This document shows positions 37,426 through 46,845 of a stretch of DNA of 59,649 bases, one piece after another (position 1 is the first letter of the stretch; every line of letters begins with the position of its first letter). Position numbers and translations under genes: made by a program. The notes below the pieces were generated by a model. It saw nothing but the letters and a program-made list of their open reading frames with translations, was not told the DNA's origin and did no database searches. Where the stretch lies: assembly GCA_937899105.1 (NCBI GenBank), contig CALBPF010000225.1, positions 1 through 59,649 on the forward strand, read 5' to 3'. Origin of the DNA: an uncultured Flammeovirgaceae bacterium (GTDB lineage: Bacteria > Bacteroidota > Bacteroidia > Cytophagales > Cyclobacteriaceae).

Positions 37426-38390
37426 ATCGTATCGATCGGTTATCGGCTATTCTTATTCAGTTGCAGAGCAAAAAAGTAGTCCGGGCCATTGAAATTGCTG
37501 AGCGGTTTGAGATAAGCCTACGCACTGTTTATCGCGACATCAGGGCGTTAGAGGAAGCCGGTGTCCCCATAGGCGCCGAAGCAGGTGTCGGATACTTCTT
37601 AATGGAGGGCTACAATTTGCCCCCTGTAAAATTTTCGAAGGAAGAGGCAGGGGCTATTTTGATGGCAACCAAATTGGCTGAACGATTTACAGATCGATCC
37701 ATTCAAAAAAATCTGAGCGATGCACTCTACAAGATACGGTCTGCCTTAAAACTTGAGGAAAAAGACTACCTGGAAAGCATTGAAAACAACATAGAAGTTA
37801 TACAACTTCCTGGTCAAGCGGCTAATTCAGATTTTCCTGATCATTTCCTATCTGATATCCAGTCTGCCCTGGCACAAAAACGAGTAATTAACTTTGACTA
37901 TTATTCCAATTACACTGATTCCTTCACTAATAGAGATGTAGAACCACTTAGTCTGTGTTATTATTCAAGACACTGGCATTTAATAGGTTATTGCAGACTA
38001 AGGAACGACTTGCGGGATTTTCGCTCTGACCGAATAATGAAGTTGCATACGACTGAAAAAACATTCGATTCAAATGTTCATTCAGACTACACTGGTTACT
38101 TAGATACAATTATGATGGGCTCAGACTTGCAGGAGGTACAGGTTCGATTTACCCTGGAGGCCGCCCGTTATATTCAGGAGTATAAGTTTTCAATGGGTTT
38201 TATAGAGGGAGCTAGAAAAGACAAATTTGAGGAAATGAAATTCATGACTGTGGACATAGAAATTTTCGCGAGATGGTTGCTACAATTCAGCGATTCCGCT
38301 CAGGTAATCTCACCCTCTCATTTACAAGACAAAGTCCTTGATCTTTATGAAAGAGGCCTTGCATCGTATACTCAGCTACATGACAAGTAA
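37422..38390 (+). CDS. YafY-type HTH/WYL-domain transcriptional regulator
   Basis: N-terminal winged helix-turn-helix of the DeoR/HTH_11 type (IEIAERFEISLRTVYRDIRALEEAG, about 22-47), a linker, and a C-terminal WYL ligand-sensing domain (about 140-235, INFDYYSNY ... RHWHLIGYCRLRNDLRDFRSDRI). 322 aa. It is the third gene of the coupled DUF4105-SRPBCC-WYL set and probably regulates it; the effector is unknown. Confidence 0.9.
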   Translation: MNRIDRLSAILIQLQSKKVVRAIEIAERFEISLRTVYRDIRALEEAGVPIGAEAGVGYFLMEGYNLPPVKFSKEEAGAILMATKLAERFTDRSIQKNLSDALYKIRSALKLEEKDYLESIENNIEVIQLPGQAANSDFPDHFLSDIQSALAQKRVINFDYYSNYTDSFTNRDVEPLSLCYYSRHWHLIGYCRLRNDLRDFRSDRIMKLHTTEKTFDSNVHSDYTGYLDTIMMGSDLQEVQVRFTLEAARYIQEYKFSMGFIEGARKDKFEEMKFMTVDIEIFARWLLQFSDSAQVISPSHLQDKVLDLYERGLASYTQLHDK

Positions 38391-38449
38391 GAGCCGCCAA
38401 TATTATAGTCCGGCATCTAATTCTATAGCATAAGTCTTAAATTCACTTA

Positions 38450-39535
38450 ATGGCAAAACTATTAAAGAATCAATTCTTCCAACGTCCTTTTATTCAAAAG
38501 CTTGCAGAAAGAATTAGGTCAACAAATCCGCAATTCAATGCTGAATTATTCGAAAAAGCGGTATTCAATAGCGAATGGGATAGCCTGGAGTTAAAGGGAC
38601 GAATGACACATATAGCCTTAGCTCTGGGCAATCATTTACCCAAAGAATATGAAAGGGCAATTGAAACCCTGTCGTATATTGTTCATGAATTTGAGGGCTT
38701 CGATGGTATGGTTTTTCCAGAATTCACACGCCTGTTCGGATTGGATCATTGGCTAGTTTCGATGAATGCACTTGAGTTGTTTACCCAATACTCAAGTGGA
38801 GAGTTTGCCATCCGCTACTTTATTCAGCAAGAAGAGCTGAAAACCATGAATAAGATGCTGGAATGGTCACAGCACAGCAACCACCATGTACGGCGTTTAT
38901 CCAGCGAAGGCTGCAGACCCAGGCTGCCATGGGCGATGGCGCTATCTACTTTTAAGAAGGACCCCGGCCTGGTCCTTCCAATATTGGAAAATCTGAAGGC
39001 CGATGAATCAGAGTATGTCTGTAAAAGTGTAGCCAACAACCTGAATGATATAGCTAAGGATAGCCCTGACATCGTAATTGATTTGTGCAAGAAATGGAAA
39101 ACAAGTGATTCTCGGACTGCCTGGATTATTAAACATAGCTTGAGAAGCCTGATTAAAGCTGGAAACCCCAAGGCGCTTAAATTACTGGGATTTAAGGCGG
39201 TTAATGTAGATGTCCGGAATTTTAAAATTAGCCCCGAGACTCTCCAACTCGGCGAAGATGTAACCCTTGAATTTAACATACACAATCAAGGAAAAGAGAA
39301 AGCCAATTTGCATATAGATTATATCATCTATTTTAAAAAGGCCAACGGCTCTAACACACCCAAGGTATTCAAACTGACTACAATAAAGCTTGAACCTGGT
39401 CAAAAAGAAACCCTTTCTAAAGCTCATGAAATTTATGCCATTACGACACGTAAATACTATCCAGGAAAACAAATTGTAGAAATTCAGGTAAATGGTAAAG
39501 TAATGGCTAAGGAATCGTTTGACCTGACTATTTGA
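38450..39535 (+). CDS. AlkC-type DNA alkylation repair protein with Ig-like C-terminus
   Basis: HEAT-like-repeat DNA glycosylase family protein that removes alkylated bases. The repeat core (about 1-240) contains HVRRLSSEGCRPRLPWAMAL and YVCKSVANNLNDIAKDSP, both characteristic of the AlkC branch. An immunoglobulin-like beta domain (about 250-361, FKISPETLQLGEDVTLEF) is appended, as in many AlkC proteins where it contacts DNA. 361 aa, no signal peptide. It stands alone between the WYL regulator and the MFS gene. Confidence 0.9.
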   Translation: MAKLLKNQFFQRPFIQKLAERIRSTNPQFNAELFEKAVFNSEWDSLELKGRMTHIALALGNHLPKEYERAIETLSYIVHEFEGFDGMVFPEFTRLFGLDHWLVSMNALELFTQYSSGEFAIRYFIQQEELKTMNKMLEWSQHSNHHVRRLSSEGCRPRLPWAMALSTFKKDPGLVLPILENLKADESEYVCKSVANNLNDIAKDSPDIVIDLCKKWKTSDSRTAWIIKHSLRSLIKAGNPKALKLLGFKAVNVDVRNFKISPETLQLGEDVTLEFNIHNQGKEKANLHIDYIIYFKKANGSNTPKVFKLTTIKLEPGQKETLSKAHEIYAITTRKYYPGKQIVEIQVNGKVMAKESFDLTI

Positions 39536-39656
39536 TTTCCTTATTCAACTTAAGCCTTTATTACATTCTTCTGAATGTCTATAACCTCCGAACGATATCT
39601 TGAAAGTATGATTAGGTTATATTACCCTTCTATTTCACTATCTTCGAGCCCTCCTC

Positions 39657-40886
39657 ATGGCAAAGAATAAAAAAGCTGCGCTCGGTTTCATTTTTATTAC
39701 GTTACTCATCGATGTAACAGGGATTGGCATAATCATTCCAATAATTCCCGACCTGATAAACGAGCTTACCGGCGCTTCTGTAAGTGAATCAGCGGCTATT
39801 GGCGGCTGGCTTGTTTTCGCCTATGCGATCATGCAATTTGTATGTGCCCCGGTGCTGGGTGGCTTAAGCGACCAGTACGGAAGACGAGCGGTATTGCTAA
39901 TCTCACTCTTTGGTTTTGGTGTCGACTATATTTTTACGGCATTGGCCCCTACACTCATCTGGTTATTTGCAGGAAGAATAATCGCAGGAGTAATGGGTTC
40001 GAGCTTTACTACCGCGTCAGCATACATAGCAGATATAAGCGCTCCACAAGAACGTGCCAAGAACTTCGGACTTGTAGGAGCCGCATTTGGTCTTGGCTTC
40101 ATAATAGGCCCATCTATCGGTGGCATTTTAGGTGAGTATGGGACTCGTGTCCCTTTTTATGGAGCGGCCATACTTACTCTTGTTAATTGGCTCTACGGAT
40201 TTTTCGTTTTGCCAGAATCACTTGCTCCGGAGAATAGAAGAAAATTCAGTTGGAAAAGAGCCAACCCCGTCGGCACACTTCTTCAACTTAAAAGGTATCC
40301 CGTGATCATTGCTATGGCAGGTTCGTTAATGCTTATTTATATTGCAGGCCATGCCACTCAAAGTACGTGGCCATATTATACAAAAGAACTTTTTGACTGG
40401 AATCCTGCATGGATAGGTTACTCCCTAGCTTTTGTCGGTTTAATGGTAGCTTTAGTTCAAGGTGTACTGATCAGGTGGCTAATGCCTATATTGGGGCAGA
40501 ATAAATCAGTTTATATCGGTCTATTTTTGTACGCCATAGGATTTCTACTTTTTGGACTTGCCACAAAAGAATGGATGATGTTTGCTTTTACAGTAGTATA
40601 TACTCTGGGTGGAATTGCCGGTCCGGCGCTACAAGGCATAATGTCCAACGAGGTACCTCCCAGTGAACAAGGTGAATTGCAAGGTGGCCTTACGAGTCTA
40701 GTCAGTGTTACCTCCATCATAGGTCCTCCCTTAATGACTTCTGTCTTTTACTACTTCACCAGTACTAACGCTTTCAAGATATATCTGCCAGGCGCCGCTT
40801 TTTTTCTTGGAGCTATGTTTGCAATTGTAAGTCTTTTACTGGCTTATCGAGCGCTGTCATTGAAGCGAATACAATCCAAAACATAA
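39657..40886 (+). CDS. MFS transporter, TCR/Tet-like
   Basis: Twelve-helix major facilitator superfamily exporter. The TetA-like order is clear: a first helix with [17 protein letters not shown], motif [11 protein letters not shown] in loop 2-3, motif C-like [12 protein letters not shown] in helix 5, and a second-half [13 protein letters not shown] segment. 409 aa. The family exports tetracyclines in some bacteria, but most chromosomal Bacteroidota members have unknown substrates, so resistance should not be assumed. It is 31 nt upstream of the histidine kinase gene. Confidence 0.9.
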   Translation: MAKNKKAALGFIFITLLIDVTGIGIIIPIIPDLINELTGASVSESAAIGGWLVFAYAIMQFVCAPVLGGLSDQYGRRAVLLISLFGFGVDYIFTALAPTLIWLFAGRIIAGVMGSSFTTASAYIADISAPQERAKNFGLVGAAFGLGFIIGPSIGGILGEYGTRVPFYGAAILTLVNWLYGFFVLPESLAPENRRKFSWKRANPVGTLLQLKRYPVIIAMAGSLMLIYIAGHATQSTWPYYTKELFDWNPAWIGYSLAFVGLMVALVQGVLIRWLMPILGQNKSVYIGLFLYAIGFLLFGLATKEWMMFAFTVVYTLGGIAGPALQGIMSNEVPPSEQGELQGGLTSLVSVTSIIGPPLMTSVFYYFTSTNAFKIYLPGAAFFLGAMFAIVSLLLAYRALSLKRIQSKT

Positions 40887-40917
40887 CTTCGTTTAAATTT
40901 TGTCGTAACATTGGATC

Positions 40918-42477
40918 ATGGGTTCTTTAAGGAAGATAGAGTTGATCCTGTTGCTGATATTTCTTTTACCAGCGATCTTTTTTTCTGCCTATGAAATATC
41001 CTCGCTTAACAAGGATGAAGAAGTAATTAACCAAATCTATGAAGACCAGTTAGCGGCTATTTTATATTCTGCTAACCAATATTCTGACGATGTCCTTAAC
41101 GGTTGGGTAGCTAAAATACAGGTCGGGTTGGAAATGGCGAAGGGCGACTCTACTCCTGAAAAAATACAGATGCTTTTGGATTTAAATCCTGCGCTATCAA
41201 TGATTTTTATTGGAGATACGCTGAATTTGGAAGAATCAATTCAAGTATTTGCCAATGACAGTTCTCTTAAATCCAGTAGCGCTAAAATTTCCTTGGCAAG
41301 TGCGCTTGCAAATCAAACTAGTAAAATCAGACAGCTTATACGCTATCAGGAAAGTGGGTTTAAGAAAAATGAGCCTTTTGAGCAGTTCAATAACCAGACG
41401 CTAATTGCGTTTATACTGGATTCTGAGTATCGGGGAAAATATGTTTGCGGACTAATAATAGATCCACAACTTTTCATAGAAGAGCTTCTTGGACCAAAAT
41501 TACAGAGAATAGCCCAGGATAAATTCATATTGAACGCTTACAATAAGGGTTCCAATCTTCCAATTTATCAAAGCAATGACACAGATAGCGTTACCAATGC
41601 AATAGCCCAGACAAAAGACTTATGGTTATTACCTGATCATTATTTGGGCATTACTACTCTAGGAGATTCAATACAGGATATAGTGGACGAAAGAACGTAC
41701 ACCAACCTTGTACTCATTGTAGCCTTGAATATCATTCTCATACTGGGCGCCTGGCTCGTCTTCATAAATGTAAAAAAGGAAATGAGGCTGGCGCAAAGCA
41801 AATCTGACTTTGTTTCCAATGTATCTCATGAAATAAGAACTCCACTAGCTCTCATAAGTATGTTTGCGGAAACACTGGAACTTAATCGTGTAAAGACAGA
41901 AGAAAAAAAGCATGAGTATTATTCCATTATCAACAAAGAGGCAAACCGCCTTACAGGCATTGTAAATCGCATTCTTACTTTTAGCAGAATGGAAGCGGAT
42001 AAAAAAGCCTTAAATATAGAACCGTTAGACAGTAGGGAAGCGATAGTGGACGTTTTAAATACTTACGACTATCATCTAACCAGTAAAGGGTTTACCTATT
42101 CTTTTAACCCGAATTTAGAAAGACCTATTCAGGCGGATTCACAAGCCTTTGTGGAAGTTGTGGTCAACCTTTTAGATAACGCGATAAAATACAGCAATTC
42201 CAAAAAGCATGTTGATATTTCTACCGGGCAGAAGGATGAATTCGGGTATATTTCGGTTGTCGACCAAGGAGTTGGTATATCAAGACAAGATCAAAAGCAT
42301 GTATTTGACAAATTCTACAGGGTTTCGTCTGGCGATCTGGCAAAGAGTAAGGGTACAGGACTGGGACTATCACTTGTTAAGGAGATAGTGGAAGGCCATG
42401 GTGGTCGCCTGGAACTTAAAAGTGAGCTGGGTAGGGGTTCAGAATTTTTATTGTATTTTCCACTGAGTAAATCATAA
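40918..42477 (+). CDS. Membrane sensor histidine kinase
   Basis: Two membrane helices (about 7-26 and 262-284) flank a roughly 235-residue periplasmic sensor region with no recognised fold. The cytoplasmic half has HisKA (SNVSHEIRTPLAL, phospho-acceptor His304) and HATPase with NLLDNAIKYS, DQGVGIS and GTGLGLS. 519 aa, intact. Paired with the response regulator 10 nt downstream. Confidence 0.94.
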   Translation: MGSLRKIELILLLIFLLPAIFFSAYEISSLNKDEEVINQIYEDQLAAILYSANQYSDDVLNGWVAKIQVGLEMAKGDSTPEKIQMLLDLNPALSMIFIGDTLNLEESIQVFANDSSLKSSSAKISLASALANQTSKIRQLIRYQESGFKKNEPFEQFNNQTLIAFILDSEYRGKYVCGLIIDPQLFIEELLGPKLQRIAQDKFILNAYNKGSNLPIYQSNDTDSVTNAIAQTKDLWLLPDHYLGITTLGDSIQDIVDERTYTNLVLIVALNIILILGAWLVFINVKKEMRLAQSKSDFVSNVSHEIRTPLALISMFAETLELNRVKTEEKKHEYYSIINKEANRLTGIVNRILTFSRMEADKKALNIEPLDSREAIVDVLNTYDYHLTSKGFTYSFNPNLERPIQADSQAFVEVVVNLLDNAIKYSNSKKHVDISTGQKDEFGYISVVDQGVGISRQDQKHVFDKFYRVSSGDLAKSKGTGLGLSLVKEIVEGHGGRLELKSELGRGSEFLLYFPLSKS

Positions 42478-42487
42478 CCTATCACCT

Positions 42488-43174
42488 ATGTCTAAAATAC
42501 TAATTGTTGAAGATGAACCTGCCATGCAGCTGGGGTTAAAAGACAACCTGGAATTTGAGGGATATACGGTTGAAATGGCCAGTGAAGGAGATAGCGGTTT
42601 GGAAAAGATCATTTCAAATGGTTTTGACCTGGTTCTTTTAGATGTAATGCTTCCAAATATGTCCGGATTTGATGTTTGTAAAAATGCAAGAGCTAAAGGC
42701 GTTAGTACTCCTATTATACTCTTGACGGCGAGAGGAGAAGAAATTGACAAGGTTTTGGGTCTTGAATTAGGGGCGGACGACTATGTGACTAAGCCATTCA
42801 GCGTAAGGGAGCTTCTGGCACGTATAAAAGCAATTTTGAGAAGAAGTGAAGGACAAGGTAGCAATAAGGATACTGGTAACATCTCTATAGGGAGGCTTAC
42901 GGTGGACTTTCTATCATATGTCGCCGTTGAGAACAACAGCGAAGTAAAACTCTCACATAAAGAATTTGAAATACTGCATTACCTGCTGGATCATAGCAAC
43001 CAGGTAGTAAGCCGTTATGACCTTCTTGAAAACATTTGGGGATATGACGAACAGCCCACTACAAGAACTGTTGACAACTTCATAGTACGTCTCAGACAAA
43101 AGATCGAAACTAACCCAAATGCTCCAAAAATCATTCTTACCGTACATGGAACCGGCTATAAATTGCTGATTTAA
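42488..43174 (+). CDS. OmpR/PhoB-family response regulator
   Basis: Receiver domain (about 3-118) with acidic pocket EDE and phospho-acceptor Asp52 (LLDVMLPNMSG), Thr and Lys switch residues (LLTARG, TKPF), and a C-terminal winged helix (about 132-226) with the TRTVDNFIVRLRQKIE recognition helix. 228 aa. Partner of the kinase just upstream. The 31-bp tandem repeat 8 nt after its stop is a candidate binding site. Confidence 0.94.
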   Translation: MSKILIVEDEPAMQLGLKDNLEFEGYTVEMASEGDSGLEKIISNGFDLVLLDVMLPNMSGFDVCKNARAKGVSTPIILLTARGEEIDKVLGLELGADDYVTKPFSVRELLARIKAILRRSEGQGSNKDTGNISIGRLTVDFLSYVAVENNSEVKLSHKEFEILHYLLDHSNQVVSRYDLLENIWGYDEQPTTRTVDNFIVRLRQKIETNPNAPKIILTVHGTGYKLLI

Positions 43175-43181
43175 GCTGTTT

Positions 43182-43243
43182 TTACATTCCTTTTCAAGAT
43201 TGTGACATCTTGTTACATTCCTTTACGGGCCAATGACATCTTG
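43182..43243. repeat. Tandem 31-bp repeat, candidate response-regulator operator
   Basis: Two head-to-tail 31-nt units (43182-43212 and 43213-43243). Each begins TTACATTCCTTT and ends TGACATCTTG with a different 9-nt centre. The hexamers T(T/G)ACAT start at 43182, 43203, 43213 and 43234, i.e. 21, 10 and 21 nt apart, close to whole DNA turns, as expected for OmpR-type dimers bound side by side. It lies between the response regulator and the small secreted protein at 43309. Confidence 0.65.
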
Positions 43244-43308
43244 CCTCGTTGATAGAGCGTTATTTGAAGTGTAATCAATAACAAAAGGTCAACAAAAACA
43301 GTAAAGTC

Positions 43309-43713
43309 ATGAAACTAAAAACAACAATCTTCGCAGTAGCCTTAACAGTTTTAAGTGCAGCTGCTTTCGCAAGCGATAATGCTAACGGCGATCCCGTAAT
43401 CAAAATTCTGCCGAGTCCTGAAGCCAACGTTTTAAAGCTATTATATGTCAACGATATGGATGGTACAGTTCAAGTGAAATTTTATGAAGGTTCAGCTCTT
43501 GTCAAAAAAGATAAGATCAAAGAAAAAGATTTTGAAAAAGGGTTTATAAAAAGATATGATCTCAGCGAACTGAAAGCTGGTATCTATCAAGTAGAAATTA
43601 TTTCCGAAGGTATGTCTGTCAAATATGAACTATCTGTTAATCCTGGTCAGCCATTGTGGGCCAGGTCATGGTCCGGACACATGCCTGCGGGACAAGCCAT
43701 TGCTTCTAAGTAA
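43309..43713 (+). CDS. Small secreted beta-sandwich protein (DUF3244-like)
   Basis: Signal peptide ending AAAFA, mature part of about 113 residues with the strand pattern VQVKFYEGSALVKKDKI ... YDLSELKAGIYQVEI found in DUF3244 and in T9SS-tail-like beta sandwiches. It lacks the full T9SS motif set. Likely periplasmic or surface. It lies downstream of the kinase/regulator pair and its tandem repeat, so it may be their main target. Function unknown. Confidence 0.7.
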   Translation: MKLKTTIFAVALTVLSAAAFASDNANGDPVIKILPSPEANVLKLLYVNDMDGTVQVKFYEGSALVKKDKIKEKDFEKGFIKRYDLSELKAGIYQVEIISEGMSVKYELSVNPGQPLWARSWSGHMPAGQAIASK

Positions 43714-43727
43714 AGGTTGAGCAATCT

Positions 43728-43761
43728 AGGGGTTGGTGGCCAAAAGAGGTTACCAGCCCCT
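43728..43761 (+). terminator. Hairpin after the small secreted protein gene
   Basis: A 10-bp stem (aggggttggt pairing with accagcccct, one G-T pair) with a 14-nt loop follows the stop of the 43309 gene by 15 nt. There is no T-run, so it may be an attenuator or mRNA-stabilising stem rather than a classic terminator. Confidence 0.4.
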
Positions 43762-43809
43762 TACCTGAAAGAAAAGAAAGTTATAATTTAGCTTAAACAA
43801 AATAAAAAA

Positions 43810-44775
43810 TTGAAACCACTCGCTGTCATATTGATTTTAGCAACTTTGACTACCTCAAACGCCCTAAGCCAGTTGGTAGATCTCGGAGGACGCTGGAAAT
43901 TCAGTATCGGCGATCGAACCGAATGGGCAGAAGACGATTTTGACGATTCCGAATGGGAATCCATCTGGACGCCATCCAACTGGGAAGAAGAAGGGTTTTA
44001 CGGCTATGATGGCTTTGCGTGGTATCGAAAAAAGTTTCAGGGTAAAGAACTCCCTAGGAATGAAAAGCTTTTTCTTAATCTGGGATACATTGACGATGCC
44101 GATGAAGTATACTTTAACGGAGAACTGATCGGGTTTTCGGGTTCGATGCCTCCAAAATTCAGAACAGCCTACAAAGCCGAACGCAATTATATTATCCCCG
44201 GTAGCCTTGTCAATTACAGCGGTGAAAACACCATAGCCGTGCGAGTATTTGACGCTACACAATGGGGCGGAATTACTGACGGGGATTTGGGGATATATCT
44301 TTTAAATGCAAGGTCGCCCATGGTGGTTGACTTACAAGGTCTTTGGTCCTTTGCACTTAGCCGTTCAGGAAGACCTATTGAAGACGAGGACGATTGGGAG
44401 AAAATAATGGTCCCCATTCCATGGGAAAAGCAAGGGTATAGAAGATACGATGGTTTTGCCTGGTATCGTACTACTTTTGAGCTGCCGGAAGGGCAGAGTA
44501 AAGAAAACTTAGTTCTGTTACTAGGTAAAATTGATGACTTTGATGAAGTCTACGTAAATGGCGAATTAATAGGAGCTACAAATGATCGAAGAAGGTATGG
44601 CAGAAGTAGTTCTTATTCACAACAAAGAGCCTATGATATACCGGACTACCTCATCAAAACAGATGGAAAAAATAGTATAGAAATATTAGTTGAAGACATT
44701 GGTAATGTGGGTGGGATATATGAAGGCCCTGTAGGTATAACAACAAAAGGCAAATATTATCGCTACTTCAGATAG
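43810..44775 (+). CDS. Secreted protein with two tandem galactose-binding-like (GH2 N-domain-like) jelly rolls
   Basis: Signal peptide (ends NALS) followed by two homologous jelly-roll units (about 22-168 and 175-314). Each has DL-x-G-x-W, WYR and DEVY(F/V)NGELIG motifs found in the sugar-binding N-domain of GH2 enzymes, but there is no catalytic barrel, so it likely binds sugar only. Start is TTG at 43810: an in-frame TAG at 43789-43791 excludes longer reading and no ATG precedes the signal peptide. 321 aa. Confidence 0.78.
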   Translation: MKPLAVILILATLTTSNALSQLVDLGGRWKFSIGDRTEWAEDDFDDSEWESIWTPSNWEEEGFYGYDGFAWYRKKFQGKELPRNEKLFLNLGYIDDADEVYFNGELIGFSGSMPPKFRTAYKAERNYIIPGSLVNYSGENTIAVRVFDATQWGGITDGDLGIYLLNARSPMVVDLQGLWSFALSRSGRPIEDEDDWEKIMVPIPWEKQGYRRYDGFAWYRTTFELPEGQSKENLVLLLGKIDDFDEVYVNGELIGATNDRRRYGRSSSYSQQRAYDIPDYLIKTDGKNSIEILVEDIGNVGGIYEGPVGITTKGKYYRYFR

Positions 44776-44811
44776 CTTAAAATTTAAAGGTTGAAAACTC
44801 ATTTGTTTGAC

Positions 44812-44850
44812 AAAACCCAGGTGAAATCACCTGGGTTTTTCTTTTTTGAA
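44812..44850 (+). terminator. Rho-independent terminator
   Basis: Stem aaaacccaggtga / tcacctgggtttt (44812-44824 and 44827-44839) followed by tttttcttttttg. It ends the transcript carrying the kinase, regulator and secreted protein genes before the LysE-type gene. Confidence 0.85.
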
Positions 44851-44890
44851 GTAGATTTGAACGTCAAACTTAACTGTAGCATTTCCACTC

Positions 44891-45520
44891 ATGCTATTTC
44901 AAATACTTTTGGCTTTTACAATTGCAACGGTAGTAAGCGCTATAGGTACACTACCACCAGCTACTATAAACGTTTCAGTACTACAACTAGCAATACGGAA
45001 AAAACAAAAAATGGCGCTGCAATTAGCTACAGGTGCAGCGCTTATTGATTTAATTTATACGGCCCTAAGTCTTGAGATCGGGGAATTACTAGAGACACAA
45101 GAATGGCTTACAGCCTACTTCCAGCTTATAAGCGCTATAGTACTTGCAGTTCTGGGAGTCGCTTCCATACTCGCCGCTTTCCATCAAACGGTGAAAAAGG
45201 AGCAATTTAAATTTGTAGAATCCGGGTTTATTCGCGGCGTGCTGCTTGGGGTTTTTAATCCGCTTGTAATGCCATTCTGGCTTGCAATAACAACCTACCT
45301 AAAGTCAAACCAAATACTGGAATTAGGTGGATTTCTTGCAATCTCCTTTCTCATAGGTACTTTCATTGGAGAATTAGGAGTTCTGATTATGATCGTCAAA
45401 CTTGGAAAACAATTTACCAAATTTTCCGAAAACAAATGGGTTGTGGGCATCGTCCCTGGGATCCTATTTATTGTTCTCGGGATAATTTCTGTGGTCCAAT
45501 ATCTATTGATCACTGAATAA
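44891..45520 (+). CDS. LysE/RhtB-family exporter
   Basis: About six membrane helices over 209 aa. The N-terminal FTIATVVSAIGTLPPATINVSVLQLAIRKKQ has the layout of LysE-type exporters (where the Pro-Gly/Pro-rich turn is followed by a basic loop), and the fourth segment GVLLGVFNPLVMPFWLAI matches the family NP-x-x-x-x-F pattern. Substrate unknown, usually amino acids or similar small metabolites. Confidence 0.8.
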   Translation: MLFQILLAFTIATVVSAIGTLPPATINVSVLQLAIRKKQKMALQLATGAALIDLIYTALSLEIGELLETQEWLTAYFQLISAIVLAVLGVASILAAFHQTVKKEQFKFVESGFIRGVLLGVFNPLVMPFWLAITTYLKSNQILELGGFLAISFLIGTFIGELGVLIMIVKLGKQFTKFSENKWVVGIVPGILFIVLGIISVVQYLLITE

Positions 45521-45555
45521 TGTGTTATCCAAACCGAGGTAGTGCGCAATGATGA

Positions 45556-45760
45556 TTAAACTCCTATTAAATCTTGTACAGTATGGACGACACTGTGGTA
45601 GATGCGCTCATTATTAGCCAGTAGTATCTCATCCAGATCTTCCCCGGGAAGAGCAATAATGCTCTCTTGTTTAGCATCCCAATCTTATAATCGTAATAGT
45701 GCGTCATAAGATCGCCCGACAGACCAGACCCAGGCCCACCATTCACACCAACGGAAGAAA
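45556..45760 (-). pseudogene. Possible remnant of a gene, two open frames
   Basis: Minus-strand stretch between the LysE gene and the lipoprotein gene. One frame reads about 40 protein-like residues (ESIIALPGEDLDEILLANNE and onward) to a TAA at 45558-45556; an adjacent frame upstream is also open and protein-like (NGGPGSGLSGDLMTHYYDY). This is what a frameshifted fragment would look like, but no family is recognised and chance cannot be excluded. Confidence 0.3.
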
Positions 45761-45884
45761 CGTTCTTTATTAAAAGATACTTTGGGGAGCATTGCCAATA
45801 AATTGCTCCTAATCAATAGTCGATGGACTGGCAGCTTCATAAATATGATATTACCACGCCGATAAGTGACCCTTATTGAACAAA

Positions 45885-45912
45885 AAAGGCTTCACTTTTC
45901 AGTGAAGCCTTT
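45885..45912 (-). terminator. Rho-independent terminator of the lipoprotein gene
   Basis: A 12-bp perfect stem (aaaggcttcact / agtgaagccttt) with a 4-nt loop, followed on the minus strand by a T-run. It lies 21 nt after the stop of the lipoprotein gene at 45933. Confidence 0.85.
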
Positions 45913-45932
45913 CCGTTTGTTTCAAGTTTGTG

Positions 45933-46370
45933 TTATTGGGCTAGAAGATTAAATACATAATCTCCCGTGAGTCCTGATTTCCTACTTCCAATGGATTCGC
46001 CAGTAGCTGTAAAGGGCAGCTGAAGCGCTGACGCATCAGCATTAAAAACGGTGGTCATAGTAACCCCGTCAACTATAATTACATCCAGGGTTGATCCAAA
46101 ATCCCAGAGCCCTCCTCCAGTGAAAATAGGCTCTCCGTTAGAAGCGCTAAATGTTTTATCCGTACCAAATGTTATACTAAAATTCGAAAATGAAGCATCT
46201 GTAACATCAGTTTCATCAAAAGTGACTGTTTGAGCCACCCAAGACTTTGCAATCATTTGTAATTGCAGCTCTTCGGCCGATGGACCATCATCATCGTCAT
46301 CACCACATCCAATCATCATAAGCGATCCAAGCAAGAGTGTTATTGATAGTAAATATCTTAGGTTTTTCAT
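45933..46370 (-). CDS. Small acidic-start lipoprotein, lipocalin-like
   Basis: Lipobox MIGC (Cys about 22) followed by GDDDDDG, the acidic stretch that acts as a surface-export signal in Bacteroidota lipoproteins. The 120-residue mature part is strand-rich (MIAKSWVAQTVTFDETDVT ... WDFGSTLDVIIVDG) like lipocalin-like proteins. 145 aa. Its own terminator follows. Ligand and function unknown. Confidence 0.75.
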   Translation of the reverse strand: MKNLRYLLSITLLLGSLMMIGCGDDDDDGPSAEELQLQMIAKSWVAQTVTFDETDVTDASFSNFSITFGTDKTFSASNGEPIFTGGGLWDFGSTLDVIIVDGVTMTTVFNADASALQLPFTATGESIGSRKSGLTGDYVFNLLAQ

Positions 46371-46384
46371 TTTTCTATGTTTTA

Positions 46385-46618
46385 TTATTTTTTAATCACT
46401 TTATAACCTGAAAACCGGCCTACTCCTTGATTTATCTTAATTAGGCCTAGCCCTAGCTTCCAATTCGTACTATTCAAAGTAATTTCATTGTTAGCTTCAA
46501 TAACCTTAGCAAATGTTTGCTTCAAGGTTTTCATTACCCTCACGTTAGAAACCCAACCAAATTGCAGATGCCTTAAAAGGTTTTGAGATTTATAGACATA
46601 TAAGATTTTTCTAAACAT
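46385..46618 (-). CDS. Hypothetical 77-residue protein
   Basis: Open frame from ATG at 46618, ending 14 nt before the lipoprotein start. Basic protein, no signal peptide, no recognisable domain. It could be a real small gene, part of a degraded gene, or a chance reading frame; neighbours do not decide. Confidence 0.3.
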   Translation of the reverse strand: MFRKILYVYKSQNLLRHLQFGWVSNVRVMKTLKQTFAKVIEANNEITLNSTNWKLGLGLIKINQGVGRFSGYKVIKK

Positions 46619-46708
46619 TTTCTATTCTCAGAGTTAATCGCCTTAATGAGTCCTGTACATTAAAACCATTTAAAGCACAAAACCTGAATTTTTTATCTAG
46701 AGAGTCAA

Positions 46709-46801
46709 TTAATCCATAGCATCGAGCAACTTTTTCCTGTTCTCTTTTAGCTCATCATATGTAAAATGTTGCGCTAAAACGATCCGCTCTTTGTCTGTCA
46801 T
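46709..46801 (-). CDS. Short 30-codon open frame downstream of the ECF sigma gene
   Basis: ATG at 46801, 44 nt after the sigma stop, reads MTDKERIVLAQHFTYDELKE and on to a TAA. Charged and helical in character. This is where an anti-sigma gene would normally start, so it could be a truncated remnant of one, but it has no diagnostic FecR motif. Confidence 0.25.
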   Translation of the reverse strand: MTDKERIVLAQHFTYDELKENRKKLLDAMD

Positions 46802-46845
46802 TCTTTTCTCTTCTAGTGTTATGACGATAAAACATAGCCTGACCC

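Noticed and set aside
39657..40886. Tetracycline resistance gene
   Set aside because: Only the general TCR/Tet MFS architecture is visible; most chromosomal members are not resistance determinants and no mobile context is present.
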